Shown piece by piece: positions 23,034 to 37,706 of a DNA stretch of 64,000 bases. A program made the translations under genes and the position numbers. How positions within the stretch are numbered: the stretch's first letter is position 1; each line of letters opens with the position of its first letter. The stretch is taken from positions 2,970,937 to 3,034,936 of the forward strand of contig CM035160.1 in NCBI GenBank assembly GCA_020205615.1. Direction: 5' to 3'. Below the pieces are notes generated by a model. The model worked only from the letters and a program-made list of their open reading frames with translations, had not been told where the DNA came from and made no database searches. The DNA comes from Panax quinquefolius (lineage: Eukaryota > Streptophyta > Magnoliopsida > Apiales > Araliaceae).

Positions 23034-26000
23034 TTAATAATAACTGCCATAGTAAGCCTGAGGGGCAACAGCAGCAGGTTGCTGCGCTGGAGTCAAAGGC
23101 GCTGGAGTGCCTGTTTGTGCATAATTATGTTGGGGGTAGGCCTGCTGAAATTGGAACATAAGAACTAAGATTAATATGATTAACCCATCACAGCAAATTC
23201 AGAAAGTAGGAATTTGAATCTTTTTACACTACTGAGCCTAGTAAAAAAAAAAGTTGCAATTTATTTTCAATATTTAATTGGTTTCTAGTCTTAAGATACA
23301 TATAAATATATATATTTGCGAGAGAAAAAATCAGTTAATTTAGCAAAAATAAATAAATAACAGTTACCTGAACTGGATACGTAGTAGGATAAGCAGCATA
23401 TGCAGCAGTTTGGGGCACAGATGTTGGTATTTGTGGATTTGTATAGGTACTCCCATATGCGCCATATGCAGCCTAAAGATTCATCAAACAATAAAAATCA
23501 TTTCATGTTGACAATTCAAGATTTAAAAAAAACATGATCTAGGATGCAGTAAGGTTTAGTAATTGGCCTACTGCAAACATAATTTAATACGGCACTCAAA
23601 AACTTCAAATAAGCAAACTTATATTCATTTACAATGTCTGGTCATGACAATAGTTAATTACAAAATAGCAAGGTAGCATGAGCTCCTTTTTAATTCAAGA
23701 CATGACACAAAGTAACAAAGTCAAGTCTGCAAGTATTTGATTTACAAGGGGTCATGTATGCATTTTATCCTCCAATCCAGACCAGCAACTAGCTATTCCC
23801 ATCATTATATCTCTGTTTATAAAGTAAATCACTCAACTAAACCAGCACTAGTAATTAGGCCAATTGAACACCATAAACATAATCAAAATCCAGTAACTGA
23901 CAAAGGATATAACTGAAGAAGCTGCAATTAATATGAAAACACAATGAACAATAAACCCCCTTCTACCAAAAAATAAAAAAACACTATCAACAATTTGAAA
24001 ACTTAATGTTAGACCGGCAAGATGGGTGGTGACCCAATGGACAGCCCATGTCCGCCCATACTAAATGGGTTTGGGTTGATGTTTGTTGAATAAAAATAAT
24101 AAATGGTGCAACCCACACCCGCCCACATAATTAATGGGTTTAAGCGGGATGCCCATGGGCCCCATTTAATTTTGTGTAGAACTCTATAGTTGTATTCAAA
24201 ACCTAGTCCACCTAATAATGTACACTTGCTCACTACATACTTGAGAGGGAAAAGTAAGAAGTCATTTGTCCCAGGGATGTAAATCGCGCTATGGCTTCTC
24301 ATGGTGTTTCATGCTCCAGTTCTACTTGTCGCTGTATCAGTTGCTTTATATGTTAATAACCCAGCTGGGTTAATTGAACTGTCTTGTTCTGTTTTTCATA
24401 AATCGAATACTAATGTACTATGTTTATTCAATATTCTACTTTAAGGTCAATTGACAGTCCACTTCAACTTCCATGACTAGGTTGCTAATACACTTCTCAC
24501 ACTTCATTGTTGGATATTAGTATGGAGTTGTTATTACAGAAAAATTTAGAGAGCAGAAAATCCATGGAATTTGAGAAAAGTGACGTGAAATTCTATAAAG
24601 AGAAAGTGATATCAAATTTTAGAGAGAGAAACTTGTACAAAATTCTAGAAATATAAAGTAACACAAAATTTTAGAGAAACCAAAAGATATTAGAAATTTT
24701 TTAAAGAGAATGCAAGGAATTCAACTATACATATATTTATGCTCGTTTTTAAATGTGATATGTGGGCTTGCCCACATTCACTCATATCCATTTCTGACCG
24801 CCCATTTATAACTCACTTAAATTTTAACCCACTTAAACCTAGCCCCATATTAACCAAAACCCATTTATGCGCCGCCAGAGCCCGCCCATTTGCCAGGTCT
24901 ACTTTGAGGTACAAGTGTATTGGATTATTGGATAAATTATACTCCCTTCATTCCACAAAAAGAGTCTCACTTATAAAATTTGTGAATATTAAGGATTCAT
25001 TTGTGTTCCATCTTTACCCCTAAAAATAATTAGTTTGTTTAGTAATACTGACATGATACTGAAATTATAATGACAAACTTGAAGACATGGTATCAGGAAG
25101 AGGACTCTTTTCGTTCAAGAATTTTTTTTGGCAGAAGGGACTTTTTCTTGGTTGAGTCTCTGTTTTGGGCCTTAAATCTTCAAATTTGTGCGACTAATGC
25201 CAAAGTCATGCATTTTTTTTTAATTATTACAGAGGAATAGGCAAATACACATTAAAAAGAGTTTGGAAACCAATAAAACTACCAAATAAAACCCACGGAA
25301 AATATTTTTGAGGGAATTTCAAAAAGTGTCCATTAAAACATACAACCAATTTGCACTATTGTCCCTCATAATATTTCAAATTTTGTACTCCCCTTCACAT
25401 TTCCAAGTTTTAAAATGTTGTTCCAACTTGAAATTAAATTGGAAAGAATGTCCTCAGACCACAGGACAATGTATTAAGGTTAAATGGACATATCAATAAA
25501 TACATCTTCCCTCCCCATCATGGTTCAAAGTATCGGTCGTTACGCCGAAATATTGGTATCGATGACCGATACTGCAACCTTGACACAAAATTAGGAATTA
25601 ATAAATGGTAAGTTTCAAGTGAAATTTTGACAACTAGGCGTAACATAGTGATTTTGGACCAAATAAAAGAGAAATCACGGCGTAAAGGGAATTATTCATG
25701 TAAAAAGAACATTTCTCTATAAATTATACTTAAATGTACCTATATAGTATCTAGTTAAATATAACTTAAAAAAGTAAAAAAAACATTGTACTTCAAATGT
25801 ATTTAATTAAGTTAAATTGTACTTAAAATATACTTATATAGCAACCGATTCAAGTAACTAAAAATATAAAAAAAATCTACATAACATATAATTAACTAAG
25901 CTAAATTGTACTTAAATTATAATTAAATTGTACATATATAGTATCTAGTTAAGTATAACCTGAAAAAAATTGAAAAAATAGCACTTAAAATATACTCAAG

Positions 26001-29000
26001 TTAAATTGTACTTGAATTCTACAGAACATGGGTGCTCTATAGAACATGTGTGCTCAACCATTTGAACTAAGACAACATTAATATCAACTTTATTCAAATA
26101 TAAAATTGATTAAACATAACTGCGAGATGTTTATTTTATCATTTGGACAATGTTATATGCATTAGATAGTGTCTTAATTGACTCATTTTGTTTGTTCTTA
26201 TTATTTAGAATTTTTTCACAATTTTTTTTCTTTTTTTGAACGTCCTAACTAACTAACATTTTGTATCACTCGAAACCGATACCGACACAAAAAATGACCT
26301 CTCGAAACATAAGTCGCTACCACGTCTTTGAACCATGCTCCCCATACAAGGTCTTAGATACAAAGACACTTATGGCAAATGAATTAAATTGAAAAATTAA
26401 AACACAAGGATGTATACTTGATGGGACAGTTTTGCAGTTTGTCTTATTTTAGTATTTTAGGCCATCAGGGATAAACAATCTTATCTCCAACACAGCAAAA
26501 AAATCAACACAAAGTAACCAACTCATAAGGAAATAGTTTTCACATGCTGATAATGGAAGTATAATACCTGCTGGGTATAGGCAGGGTTCCAATTTTGTCC
26601 TTGGGCTTGTGAACCCTGTGGCCAAGCTTGAGGTTGCACACCATAACCTGCTGCCCATTGGTTTTGTGTACTTTGGTAGGCACCCATCACCAATGGAGAT
26701 GATGAAAGCATGCTAGATTTTGCTAGCTTTGTTTTATCTGAAACTAAAAAGTCCTCGGCATGACGCTTCTTGGATTCTGATGTGCTCTTGTGGTGTAAAA
26801 AGAGCTTTGCATGCCTATCATCAGCTTTCTTAATAGATTGTGTGTCCCCAAAGAGATCCAAAAACTGCAAAGCCAGCCGTCAGTACAACAATTCAAAAAC
26901 ACTGAAGTATGAATTTACATATAATATCTGCTTAGGGAACACAAGGAGAAAATTCTAGTGCATTCAGATTGCCAGCATTCAGCCACCTCATAACAGAAGC
27001 CATCATAAACTCTAATTTTGAGACGGGGAATAAAAAGCAAAACACATACCCCCTATTCCAATTATAGGATCAATATTGACTTTTTGAAGTCGATATTTTT
27101 TAATTTATAATTGATATGAATTAGTTTAGTTTTAGACAATACAATTATAAAATTGTAAAATATCTAAATAACTAATTACGAGATTTATTGTTTTCAAAAG
27201 TTAACTTTCAAACATCAAACATGATCCTATATTTTTGAATTTTGAACGGAGGGAGTATTTATAAAAATCCAAAAAAAAAATGTGACGTTGGCAAAAAGCT
27301 AGTTGCCCATGCCTAGAGCATTAACGACAAGCCAGAGACTGCCGGACCTTAAGCAGACTGCAATAGAAACAGCAAGACACTTCCAATCAAATTTTAGACA
27401 TGTAGCATTCACAAGCAAAAAAACACATTGCCATCACCTCAAGGAAAATACTGGATAGCTCCTCTCTTTCAATGATACTTGTAGCGCCAGGATTATCAGG
27501 ACTAGGAACTATGAACTTATTAATCAATGAATCTAGATAATCAATTCGTTTTGGCAACGACTGAATTGATTCTAAATGGATAATTACCTGCAATAACAAA
27601 AAGCAAAAGGATAATGTAAATGAAAATAACATTGCCAGCTACGTAAAAGAAGAAAGTAGATCAAGATATATATTATATATATATGGAGAAAGATCTATAG
27701 TCACAGTTGTAAAAATAGCATAGTCTCACAACATATCTTTCACCGTTTAAAATTGATCAAATGGCCAAATATTGTAATCGCCCGCACAACTAAACTATGC
27801 CCGGGGGGCCACCATGAGATATGTCAAAAATAGTCTTCTCAAAAGTAATCATTATGCAGATGACAATTATACTTGCAAAACTAATGTGTGGACGAAAGCC
27901 AAGTTTGCTTAATGTCCACATAAGTAAATTGCGGATGGAAGCCAAATTTGACTTATCGTCTGCATTTTAGTTTGTTACCATCCCCCCGATCTAAACTGCA
28001 CACGGTGATCACCCCTAGCCATTTGATCACAATTTGGACGATAAGGATCTGTTGCAAGGCTAGGACTATCCTTGCAATTGTGGCTATGGATCACTCCCCT
28101 ATATATACATGTGTGTATACATATATATGTATCTATAGAGAGAGAGAGGAGTAACCTCCAGAAGCAGTTTCGACAGTGGACAATTCTCAAGTGCTTTGTC
28201 AATAATTTCCCTAGCTTTTTCTACATTTCCAGAAACCTGCAAACAAAATCAAGTATAAGTCAAGGACTGATACAACCAATAATAAAATAATAACTCTGGA
28301 AATGCACAAGAGGCATCTAACTTGAAGAATAAAGGGAAACTAAATTAAACAATAGATTAAGATTAATAATAATCTGTGGGTAGAATTAAATATGCATGAA
28401 ACTGCAAATGAATGAAAATCACAACTAAACAATTCAACCATCTGATATATCTGGAATCAAGAGTTATACTAATAGTTTCAAATTCTCAACTATAAACTCA
28501 ATATACACAGGCTTTCAAATTCTCAACGCTAAACTCAACATACACAAGTAACTAATGACTGACAGGGAGAGAGCATTCCGAATGTATTCTGATACCTACA
28601 TAGATCATAATTTTATCCATGGAGTAAACCCCATCTAAATAATAATATAACACCTTGTTTAAGGCACATATATGGTGGGGAAATTTTGCACTGAAATTCA
28701 TATCAATTTGATTTTTTAAGAAACCTTCAGGATTATAAGTTGTGGGAGACTGTCGTTTTAAAGTTCCAACTGCATCCTTCTGAGAATACGAATACAAGTG
28801 TTGGCCCTTTTGACCCAGCAGGTCAGAAGGCCTTTTGTGAATGAAAGATTTATGAACGAGATTTACCAAGTACACAAATCGAGAGTATTGAGCAAACAGC
28901 AGTGGTAAGGTCTGCGAATGTTCTTTCCCTTTTTCAATCGCAATGGCCTGTTCATATAAGGAACGGGCATCTTCAACATTTCCCTGCACAATCAAAAAGA

Positions 29001-30501
29001 AACCATCTTCAAACGCGGAATATTCAAAACCGTAATATGATGTTGAAGAGCTTGATCAAACAATCTTACCAGCCGATGTTCCATGTTTGCATGCTTAATA
29101 ATTGCTTCTAAGAGTCCTGGTGAAATTTCAGCGTGCACAAGTTGATAGGCTGCTCGAGCCCTTGGAATATCCCCAGAGTGCTCACTAAAACGAGCAGCGA
29201 AAAGATGAATCTCTGGTTGTCTCTGCACACATTGGAAACAATTCAGACAAGACTTTGTACAGAGGTTAACTTTGTAAAATTTCAACACAACCACTGAACA
29301 GACACATTTAGTTGGTGCTTCGAGTTAAAATTGTACTTTGTTGATCATGACATTGCCCAGTTACTTAACATAGAAAAGATCATGAATTAAAATCACAATA
29401 AAACCGAAGCATTTTCAATACCTTGACAAAGATCTGAGTAGCACGAGCAAGTGCATTCTCAGTAAGATCCATACTGCCACTAGCTTCCATGCACAAAATA
29501 TACCGAATCCAATACTCGGGATAATTGGCGCAAGCAATTAAGCATCTTTCATATAGCTTGACAACCTGATTCCAAAGAAGATAGAAGTTCAAATTTCTTA
29601 ACAAAATGTGCATGTACACTAAGAAATAATATGAAGCAGAGAAAGATCCAAGGAGAAATGCATAAGAAATACTCCGGTGGCGGAAAAGGGAGGCCCCTCA
29701 AATACGAATCGAGGGACCCTCCTAGCCTGACAGACAGATGGTTAGGAAGATAACACACCTGCATGCATAACATTGGGATTTTAAATATATATTTTATCAT
29801 ACAACATGATGAACCCAGAATGTCTGATTCACAAATGAAGGTTTGAAGTACTTAGCCTTATAGAAACCAAATGGAAGGCCCATGCTTTAGTCCAAGTTCA
29901 ATATCCCGTTTTAAAAGGTTCTTCATCCAACGGTTTAGCCAATAAAACATATGGTGAGCAGATATTACTAACTGTAAGTCAGTGCATAACAAGCACAACT
30001 AAAACTATAAACCGAGAGAAATTTGAATGTGCATTCTTCCAGAACAAAAAATTTATAGAATACCTTGTTCAAGTCACCTTCTGCTTCAATAAAATCAAGA
30101 TAGTTATGCCAATTTTCAAGTTCTCCACCATTCAGGGGACGAACATGAAAGTATGGCCTCCGTATAGCTGTTTCAAAACCAATGATCTTAGAATGGAACT
30201 CTTTAGCTTTCTTATACATTTCTTCTCTAATTGCGATATACTTCTCCAACTCCTCCGCTCCTGTTAAGCCTGCACTTACAGGTTTAGGAGATAGTTCCAC
30301 CGTATTAGGGTTAACCTCCCCCTCAAATTCTTGTCCGCCAGCATCGGCTGCAGCAGCAGCAACTTCCTCAGCAGTCCTCAACTCCGTTAGAGGCCGATGT
30401 GCAACTAACTCCCTAAAGCTGTACATAATTGGCAGCAGAATAGTTTACTTAAAAGGAAATATCTGAGAGCAACAAAAAATACCAGCTGCGGCAGGATAAT
30501 G

Positions 30502-30536
<35 letters not shown>

Positions 30537-33500
30537 CATATTTGCAGTTCCGACAGATCAACTAACTGTTTAATGTGTAAACAAAACTGGCATGTCAAAA
30601 TCATAATATATTTTAGTTGTGTCACTCATACTATTTTAGTAGTTATGAGGTATAGTACAAGAAAATGATTAAGTAATGTTTTGGGGTAAAGATATAGTTT
30701 TTAGTCTTTAAAAAATTAAGAACAGGACAAGACATTAAGACTCATGCTACAATTCAAAACACCAAAGATCGTAAGAAAATTCAAGGAAGTCTTACTCCGA
30801 CCCCAGTTCTTTCTTGAAGCTCCAAAGAGCAGCCATTCATATAAAATAAATTTGACAAGTTAAGTTGGTGGTAAAGGTTGGGCTGCGAAAGAGGTAATGG
30901 TGGGTTGGGAGAAGAGAAAATTTGCAGCCTTCCAGGTTCCAGTGAAGGGCTGATCCCACAGGGATCCCATCTGTGCGGGCTTACCATCCAAAAGATAATT
31001 CCCAAAAGATGAAGAAAAAACTATAAAAGAGACAATAAATTTCGACTTAACTGAAAAGAGACAAACTTGATGTAAAGGAACAGTCATAAACTGAATCAGT
31101 GCATCTCAAGAGATTTGAAGTATTCCTCACATCTCTCCATCAAGAAATTTTCTTAACAAAAAAATCCCAGTGTAGCATCACTCACGCAACAAAAGAAATC
31201 TTCAACTAAAAGAAAAGTAGAGCACTCTAATACAGAAGGGCAGTGCAGACTAAGCCCGAGTGACAACTTCAATAGCAAATTCATAAAGACAAAAGTTTTC
31301 CCAGGGTATAATCAGTATTCCATATAAATGGCATACTTGAAACATAAATATCAAAAAGAATTCTGATATCATAAACCTTAAATAATCATCAACAATACAA
31401 ACATATAGTTACGTTAACACAAGAGACCAGCGTCTGAAAGTAGTATATTTGAAAGCAGGAAAACCAAGAAGCTCAAGATTAAACAATGAAAAAAAAATTA
31501 ATCATTAGATGAAGGGTAATAACCTGTTGAAATATCGATCTATTTGCTGATTAGGATTCTCCAATATTCGTGTGTAGATCATGGCAAGACGGGACCACTC
31601 CTGCTGTGAGTATTCATATTCAATGTATTTATCCCATAGCGTAAAAGATAGGTAGTCTGTTCCAACATAAGCTAAACCACGTTCAAATAGCCTGAAATCC
31701 ATAAAAACATATTTTGATTATAAAATACATAGACACATAAATTTAGCCCTTGTGGGCACGTCAAAATGTTCAAGACAGCTGCCCTAATGTTGAAGGAGAA
31801 GCAATTGTCACTCAAAGAGCCAAGGACACTTCCAAATTTATGCACAAATACGCTGCATTTACCTTCCTGGAAACAAATCATACAGGGAGCAGATGATAGA
31901 GGCCATCTTAGCCCTTTACTGGACGAGATCTTCTCAGCAGCAATTTGTACATTGATGCACCTCAATGGGTCATGGTTAAATACAGCGAAAATTCATGGAG
32001 AACTACAAGGACTATGACACAGACCTAAGGAGATAAGTGAAAAACGAAGGGTGTGATCCGGCCATAACATATAAATTTAACCCTAAAGAAATCCAAGTAG
32101 CTACCAATTACAGTAGCCTCAAATCAAGGGTTTGCACATCAGGAAAACTGAATTTCCGAAGTGCATTCCCACAAACCTTTACGCCATACATGTTAGGAGT
32201 CGCTGTTGCAGACATACTGAAATGAGGTTAGAAAGCAACGGAAATTACAAGTCCACATCACGACGACACAATCAAAAAATGATGATCTCTTACTGCAGAA
32301 TCCAATTAAAATGAATCAATAATTGGCAATTACCTTCTAATGGTGTCTGGATCTCCATAAGTATTTATCGCAAATACACAATAGTGTAACCACATGTCAA
32401 CAGAATAGGTTACTCCTTGAATTGCTTGTTCATAAACCTCAACAACTTTGTCAATAGAGCCCAGACGTTCCTCGTGATCTGCATACTTCTTCCAATAACC
32501 ATAACACAAAGGGAACTCTGCTAAGAAGGCATCATAAACTTTACGAATCTTCAAAATGAGTCCCTGGAGATTAGAAGGAAAATTGATATGTAAATTCCAG
32601 AAGAAAGAAACAACACTTGCATGTTATAATCACCAAACTGCAAGATACTTCAATTAGATATGAAACGCAAATGCATACAAAAATAACATGTTCCACAACA
32701 AATATAGAACTGCAGAATTTGTAGAAAACAATTTAGATGCCACTTCCTAATGAAATACAAAAAGGAAACCATACATACAAGAAAGTTCGTATCATAGAAA
32801 ATTTCCAGAAGATCAGAACCTTAAGGTGTACATTTGGTCAAAACCTTTAAAACAGTTTTGAATTGTTTAATCCATTTATATATGTGACAGTGTCATGCAA
32901 TTATCATCTGCTCCCTGGTAAGCAGACATGTGATGCGGGAGCAGTTTTGCAATTTATTGAAGGAGTACTGTGGCAAGGTCTTGGTCGTATATTGCAGCAA
33001 TGCCGTAGCTAAATTACTGTTAACACTATAGTGAACTCAATATTTTGGGTTTGAATAGTCTTTCTTCTTTCATGTAATAGATTGATTATGTGGCGAGTTG
33101 GATTATTTAAATTGCAAGGATTTCTTCTCTAAAGACAAAATTTATTGGGACTCCAGTAATTGTATCTGACATTTAATTAATTATGACTATAACTTCACTG
33201 ATTAAACTGACCTAACTTGCATGTACTGAAGTTTGTTCTTATCCCCATTTTAGGAAATTTAACCTAAATGAAAAACTGAAGTCACCATGAGAGTTTTATT
33301 CAATATAATGAGTTGTCCTTTCATTCTTTGATCATCATTGCAGCTATAATGAATTACCTTTACTTGGATAGGCCAATTGCTATATTGACTTGCCTTCAAC
33401 AAATCAATTTCATCACCTATAATTATAATATTGGTGGCAAAGCCTTTGAAAAAAGTGTTATATGCACATTATAAAAAATCGCTAGAGCCAACACATAGTG

Positions 33501-35724
33501 TCCTCTATGGGTTCCAATGAAGCAGAGTACTGTATGACTGAAACCATGAGTTCACAATTCTAATTTAGGTATTATTTAATCATGTCACATATGAACTCAA
33601 TTGAACAAAAAAATTGCAAGTACAATTTATAAATGTTGGGCAGTTGGGTTAATCTTGAGGCTCTTTTATCATTCACACATCTTGGCTTTCCACCTGAGGT
33701 TTGCGAAATTAAGATTGGAATAGATTGGATTGGCTAGCTATTCTTCCTACAAGCAGTACAGTCACAATTTTTGCAACATACTAATTATAAGAATTATCTT
33801 GTCACAAATCAGTCTGATTGAATCTTGCTGCCAAATCCTTCCCTAATTCCAGATCATTTCATCAAATCAACGGACCCCTCTCCATCTGGCCTTTTTCTAC
33901 CATTCCTCATCCACTCTTCCCTAACAAATAATGCATGCATACAATTATAAGTACACCAAGTTTTCTGTTAAATTATCTACAGTGCAGTAGATATACCTGT
34001 ATAATGATATACCACATAGAAATGTAAGCCAAAATTTACTTGTTGTCAACATGGACCAACAATCATGAAGCTCGAATACTAGCACGATTGAGGATAGTTA
34101 AGTTGTATACAAACCCACAATTTACAAGTATATGTATTAATACTTTGCATGATTGCAGCTTGTAATATAAACCTCGGACAAGAAATAAGTATCAGAAATA
34201 TATAAGCCACCACAAACAGCCAAAATGAGAACATCTTGGCAATCAACAACCAAAATAGAAGCAGTAACCCCAAAAAAACTGACACTGAAACTTCCAATTT
34301 AACATACCTCTGCTGCTTTCTCTGTCTCTTCTATCAGGGCAGTCCATGCATCGAAATCCAGAGAATTAGCTCTCACTAGACTCCATAGTCGTTCTTCTTC
34401 AGCAGATACTGCTGTCATTGAAGATGTTCCAAGAGAGTCAATAAACAAATCCATATTTATTTATTTTTACCAGTATCCATATCAGCAATCAAAATGAAGC
34501 ACACAAAAATAAAAAAGGATAATGTAAAAACAAACCAATTATTAGAAGCAGACAGAATAAACTAGCACAAACCAAAGTCAATGCCAAGATACCACAGTCT
34601 GTATAAGAACGAACCTATATAGAAGGGGGGAGAAATTGAGTGTATTGCACAAAGAAAATCAACAGGTTACACATAACTACTTCATGTATGCATAGAAGCA
34701 AACAACTTATCTTATTCAAAATTTTGACATAAGCAGCAAGCTAAAACAACCAAAAACTAAAACAAATAAAAAATATATAAAAGGTGATCCATGATAGCAG
34801 AGTGATTACTTCTTGACATCCCATCCCACCCCAAAAAACAGGCGCTGACATCATAGTTTAGTGCACACATGAAAGATCGGGCTCAAGTGTAGAGCAGCCA
34901 TATCGTGCAGTAATGATGGAATGGTAACTCTACATCGAGTCCATTTCCCACAGCAAATACAATGGCCTAATTGACTTACCCTTTTGTGTAAAATCTTATG
35001 CCTACCTGATTACTGCATTCACTTCACAAACTCTAAAACAGAAGCATATAATGCCTAATAGAAACCTGTGCAGGCATAACTTAACAACTCACTTCTTCAG
35101 TATAAAATTATATTACACAAAAACTAACAACAATTGATATAGTACTGTTTAAAAGCGCCGCTCGTGGCATGGAAAGAGTATAGGTCAGATAGTAACATTC
35201 TAAAATAAAGATATTCAGTATATATAATATGGGTTACCAGAAACATCAACCAGCTGATGCTCAGAAATGGATTCATGAACATCTGAAGTATTCCCATTCT
35301 CACTAATACCAGCTGATACAACATTTTTCGCTTCGCTAGCCTCATTTCCATTTAGAGAAGGATCATATGCAGTAACTTGTGATGTATCCATAGATACATT
35401 AGCAGAGTTGGTAAGATTCTGACTAGTATCTTGGTTCATATTATTTGGAACCGCGTCTTTTGCAGAATTTTGATCTTTATTATCTGCAAATTCATCACCT
35501 ATGCTCTGACCATGCACCACAGTATTATCTGCATCCATATTATCTGTAGAAGTGGCGATTTCTCCAACATCTGTAGGAACATCAGCAGTCACATCCCCAC
35601 TAGCACCAGTAGCAGATGTCACAGTATCAGGAGCATCATTAGCATGATCAATAGAAGCATAGCCCTCAGATGTATACGCCATGACTGTTGATGTCTGAGC
35701 AACCACTGTCTCACTATCTCCCAT
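23034..35724 (-). CDS. PRP39: Pre-mRNA-processing factor 39 (U1 snRNP-associated HAT-repeat protein)
   Basis: Thirteen coding exons, all GT-AG and phase-consistent: 35238-35724, 34308-34411, 32334-32563, 31524-31691, 30064-30418, 29422-29565, 29070-29222, 28867-28983, 28156-28236, 27438-27587, 26568-26864, 23368-23472, 23034-23141 (2499 nt, 832 residues). PRP39 is a U1 snRNP-associated scaffold that helps 5' splice-site recognition. An acidic low-complexity N-terminus (about 160 residues) is followed by half-a-TPR repeats: [100 protein letters not shown]. The tail is Gln/Tyr/Ala-rich ([26 protein letters not shown]). Met at 35724 (MGDSETV) is preferred over the upstream in-frame Met at 35736, since the family begins MGDSE. 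The gene appears intact; several introns exceed 1 kb and carry small transposons. Confidence 0.93.
24011..24903. mobile_element. Possible degenerate hAT-like element in the last large PRP39 intron
   Basis: The left end reads TAGACCGGCAAGATGGG and the inverted right end reads TAGACCTGGCAAATGGG, the TAG..CTGGCAAATGGG type of end seen in plant hAT elements. The interior has no coding sequence. I could not find a clean 8-bp duplication, so the boundaries and class are tentative. Confidence 0.4.
25519..26337. mobile_element. Non-autonomous DNA transposon with 8-bp TSD, in a PRP39 intron
   Basis: Both ends carry the 12-bp inverted repeat CATGGTTCAAAG (25519-25530 and, inverted, 26326-26337), and the element is flanked by perfect copies of CTCCCCAT (25511-25518 and 26338-26345). 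It is 819 bp and non-coding, with many ACTTAAA/GTACTTAAA-type motifs inside. The 8-bp duplication points to the hAT superfamily. Confidence 0.85.
27049..27255. mobile_element. Stowaway-like MITE in a PRP39 intron
   Basis: This 207-bp AT-rich element is flanked by TA on both sides (27047-27048 and 27256-27257). The right end, read inverted, is CTCCCTCCGTTC, the classic Stowaway-type terminus; the left end is CCCCCTATTCC. ATAGGATCA near the left end is mirrored near the right. Confidence 0.7.
30503..30537. repeat. (TA)n microsatellite in a PRP39 intron
   Basis: Alternating TA of about 35 bp, in the intron between exons 31524-31691 and 30064-30418. Confidence 0.9.
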
Positions 35725-36780
35725 ATTAATTAACAAATTATGTGCCCTTAATGAAGAAACTGCAAAATAGCATATACTGCATTACAAAAATTGGATGATA
35801 GCAGAAGCAGCTAAAACATGATAGCATTGTAAAGATTCAAGAAAATAAGAAAACCAAAATGGAAAGCAAACTTATAAATCAGACCGAAGTTCACAAGCTT
35901 GACAAAGCTAAAGTTAGTGATACCAAAGCTAGAGCCATACTTTCCCAAGCCCTAAAGTTCAACTTACATAAAGAAAAAGCTAAAGCTCAAGCCAAGCTTT
36001 AACTATGCCAACAACTGGGTTGTACACAATCCTCTCACCTAACATGCAGCTAAACAAATAGCTCAATTATTTGCAGCCCTAAAAAGGAGTATATATGTCT
36101 AAACAACTAAAAACAGGAATTTCTACCAGAATCCATCTTTAATCCCTAATTGTCTAAGAGATGAGATTAATAGCTCAAACAAGCTTATTCAGATAACAGT
36201 TCCTAATGTGCTTAAAAACTGAGATGCATTTAACGGTAGACAGCTTGAACTAGATTTCAGTTGTCCACAATTATTAAGTAGTTAAGCGCACGTTAAATAC
36301 TGAGGCTACACTGTAGCTTTATGATGTGACCTTGCTGTGATCAAAGGCAGCCGAATAATAGAACAACAACAGATATTGTGGCTCTCAGTTCTTCAGTATT
36401 CATCTATAGCCAATGTTAGTAGACATACACTACCAGCTACTAGAATTGAAAATCTAACATCTGCAAAAGCATGCTGACCAAATAATCAAATTATATAAAT
36501 GAAATCCGTCAAACTGTGCGGCCAATGTAACTCAAACCGATGTTTTCTGACATTAAACCCTAATCCAAACATGTTAAAGCTTAAACAACAGTAATTACAG
36601 CCGAACAAAACATACCGGAAAGACGAAGCTTCAACAAATTTCCTCAGTCTCGCTTCTGATAATGTTTTCAGCTTTGGGGGTTTGTAACGGGGAAGTGATG
36701 TATAGATGAATAGATTTGTAGACAGATATATAGAGATACAGATATGAAGAAGTTTGTAAACGGGAAAATAGGGCACAGAA
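35725..36780 (-). other. 5' UTR of PRP39 with a probable leader intron
   Basis: Upstream of the start codon, TTTTGCAG ends at 35761 and a donor CCG/GTATG lies at 36615, which suggests a leader intron of about 855 bp (35761-36615) and a noncoding first exon from about 36616 to about 36780. AAACCCTAA (telo-box type) lies within this intron near 36553. This is inferred from splice consensus and the lack of coding sequence. Confidence 0.5.
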
Positions 36781-37706
36781 GGAGTCCGAAGTTTATATTG
36801 TGCAACGGATGTAAACGACGACGTAATATTTGGGCAACTGGGAAGTAATGCTTGTTCTCATTATGACGATTTTAATTAATAAAAATATTCCTATCTTCTA
36901 CGATATTTTTTAATGGTATAAATTAACCGAGTCAAATTGAGTTTTAGATTTGGTTTATAAAATTTATGGAGTATAAAATAAGATTTGATTAAAGTTCATT
37001 TAGCTACCGAATCGAGCACGATTTAAAATCGAGTCCAAACAGTTTGAACTTTTCGAACGAATATGATTCGAGTATCAATAAAAAAAATTAATTTAAGAAA
37101 GGTCGAGTAATTTATCGAATTTTAAAATTTGCTCATAATTGACTTATTTATATTTCGAGTCGACCTCGAATCGAACTTTTAGTAGATTGAGTACGAATCG
37201 AGCCCGAACTATTTACTTATTTTATCGCTTTAATTATGAGTGAGAATTTCGTTATAATTAAATTGAATTGTTTATTCAGTTATAATTGAGTATCAAATCC
37301 TATATAATTTTACTATCAAAATAATCATCTGAAATTAGTACTAATCGAATAACCTTATGCTATTCGGTTAAATGGTTTATAATCGAAATATTAAGTTTTT
37401 TTGATAAAATTAAAAAAATCATTTCAAATTTCACATTATAATTTTCAAACAATATTTAACTATAATTTACAATCATAATAACTCTCATAAACTAGTTTAA
37501 TAATTTAAAATTAACAATACAAAGTACATAACCACATGGCAAAGTTTAAAAGTTTTTTTTAAAAGATGACATTTTATAGTCCTCGAATTATGGATGGTGT
37601 TCACGTTTACTCCTCAATCTATGGATTTTTTTTTTCATATTTAGTACTTAGTAGCACCCTTCAATTGTTATAGTTTTGTAAGATTGGACAAATATTAAAA
37701 AACAAT

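Noticed and set aside
24939..25190. MITE starting with ACTCCCTTCATTCC
   Set aside because: The left end resembles a Stowaway-type terminus, but I could not find a matching inverted right end or TA duplication.
31766..32017. Plus-strand ORF of 83 residues in a PRP39 intron
   Set aside because: It has no recognisable domain and lies wholly between two well-supported PRP39 exons.
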